Of a stretch of 64,000 bases of DNA, positions 63,604 through 64,000 are shown one piece after another. Below the pieces are notes generated by a model. That model was not told the origin of the DNA. It searched no databases and worked only from the letters and a program-made list of their open reading frames with translations. The position numbers were made by a program, and so were the translations under genes. Source of the DNA: Sanghuangporus weigelae (lineage: Eukaryota > Basidiomycota > Agaricomycetes > Hymenochaetales > Hymenochaetaceae); contig CP137326.1 in assembly GCA_033182465.1 (NCBI GenBank), positions 1,891,501 to 1,955,500 of the forward strand, written 5' to 3'. Within the stretch, counting starts at the first letter, position 1. Each line of letters opens with the position of its first letter.

Positions 63604-64000
63604 AGATGTCTGTTGCGGGATACCGTCTACAAAAATTTGTTGTGTGAACACTGTATCTGAAACGACCCCCAACTTCGTTATCTGCACCTATCGACCAATA
63701 AATTCAGGACTAGTCGGGCTCCCGTCGGTCAGTAATCGATATCTGAAGACTTTTGATCTTTTCTAAAGTGAGTTAGACGCTAGGACCTGTCGCATCCTCC
63801 GATTAATCCGAGCTTTGGGCAGAAATTGATCTTTAACTACCTTCAGTTCCCGAAGATTCTCGTAACAGCCTCCAGAGATTACGTGTAGGCAATTTTTAGA
63901 CTTCGAAAAGAGTTTCGACAATCTCTAGAACCTTCCTCGTTGCAGACTGTGACGTCTTCAGCAATGCAAAAATAGGAGACTTCCGTGTTTGCGATGGATC
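63604..64000. other. 3' flank of PNPO to window end
   Basis: About 400 bp. No coding stretch or repeat was recognised. Confidence 0.4.

Overview
The window is fungal genomic DNA, most likely from a mushroom-forming basidiomycete (Agaricomycetes). Genes are split by many short introns (about 45-75 nt) with fungal-type GT...AG junctions, intergenic gaps are short around conserved genes, and two protein kinase groups expanded in Agaricomycetes are present: SRPK-like kinases and FunK1 (fungal kinase 1). No bacterial or organellar signal was seen.

Layout. 1-3.7 kb: the edge of an unidentified gene and a 1.86 kb repeat. 3.7-6.8 kb: two decayed SRPK-like kinases. 7.37-8.92 kb: a non-autonomous CACTA-like transposon holding a pogo-like MITE and a 248 bp hairpin. 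9.0-14.6 kb: a conserved island of EBP2 (ribosome biogenesis), CDC37 (Hsp90 kinase co-chaperone) and heme oxygenase. 15.0-24.5 kb: a duplicated kinase locus. Its unit is a ~450 bp repeat, a small unknown two-exon gene on the minus strand, and a divergent six-exon SRPK-like kinase on the plus strand. Two units look intact, and three further kinase fragments lie between and after them. 25.0-33.0 kb: a broken Copia element, interrupted by the second copy of the 1.86 kb repeat (inverted to the first, with a 17 bp target duplication), then two LTR-like insertions that have torn up a FunK1 gene. 33.4-37.9 kb: one apparently intact FunK1 kinase and several FunK1 relics. 38.5-49.2 kb: a three-finger CCCH protein, a secreted, possibly membrane-anchored protein and a Zn(II)2Cys6 transcription factor. 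53.2-63.6 kb: a serine-rich protein of about 1,056 residues, an NTF2-like protein, an unknown protein, a MYND-finger protein, and a head-to-head pair made of an alpha/beta-hydrolase-like protein without the usual nucleophile serine and pyridoxamine-5'-phosphate oxidase.

The most unusual feature is the pairing at 16.4-22.9 kb. Two homologous small proteins (146 and 151 residues, no family recognised) each share a divergent intergenic region with a SRPK-like kinase whose catalytic loop lacks the usual lysine. The N-termini of all four proteins are basic and resemble mitochondrial presequences. Around this pair the same kinase family survives only as pseudogenes, some having lost the glycine loop, catalytic Asp, DFG Asp or the whole catalytic core, so the locus looks like a birth-and-death array. 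All family assignments rest on motif reading; no database search was run.
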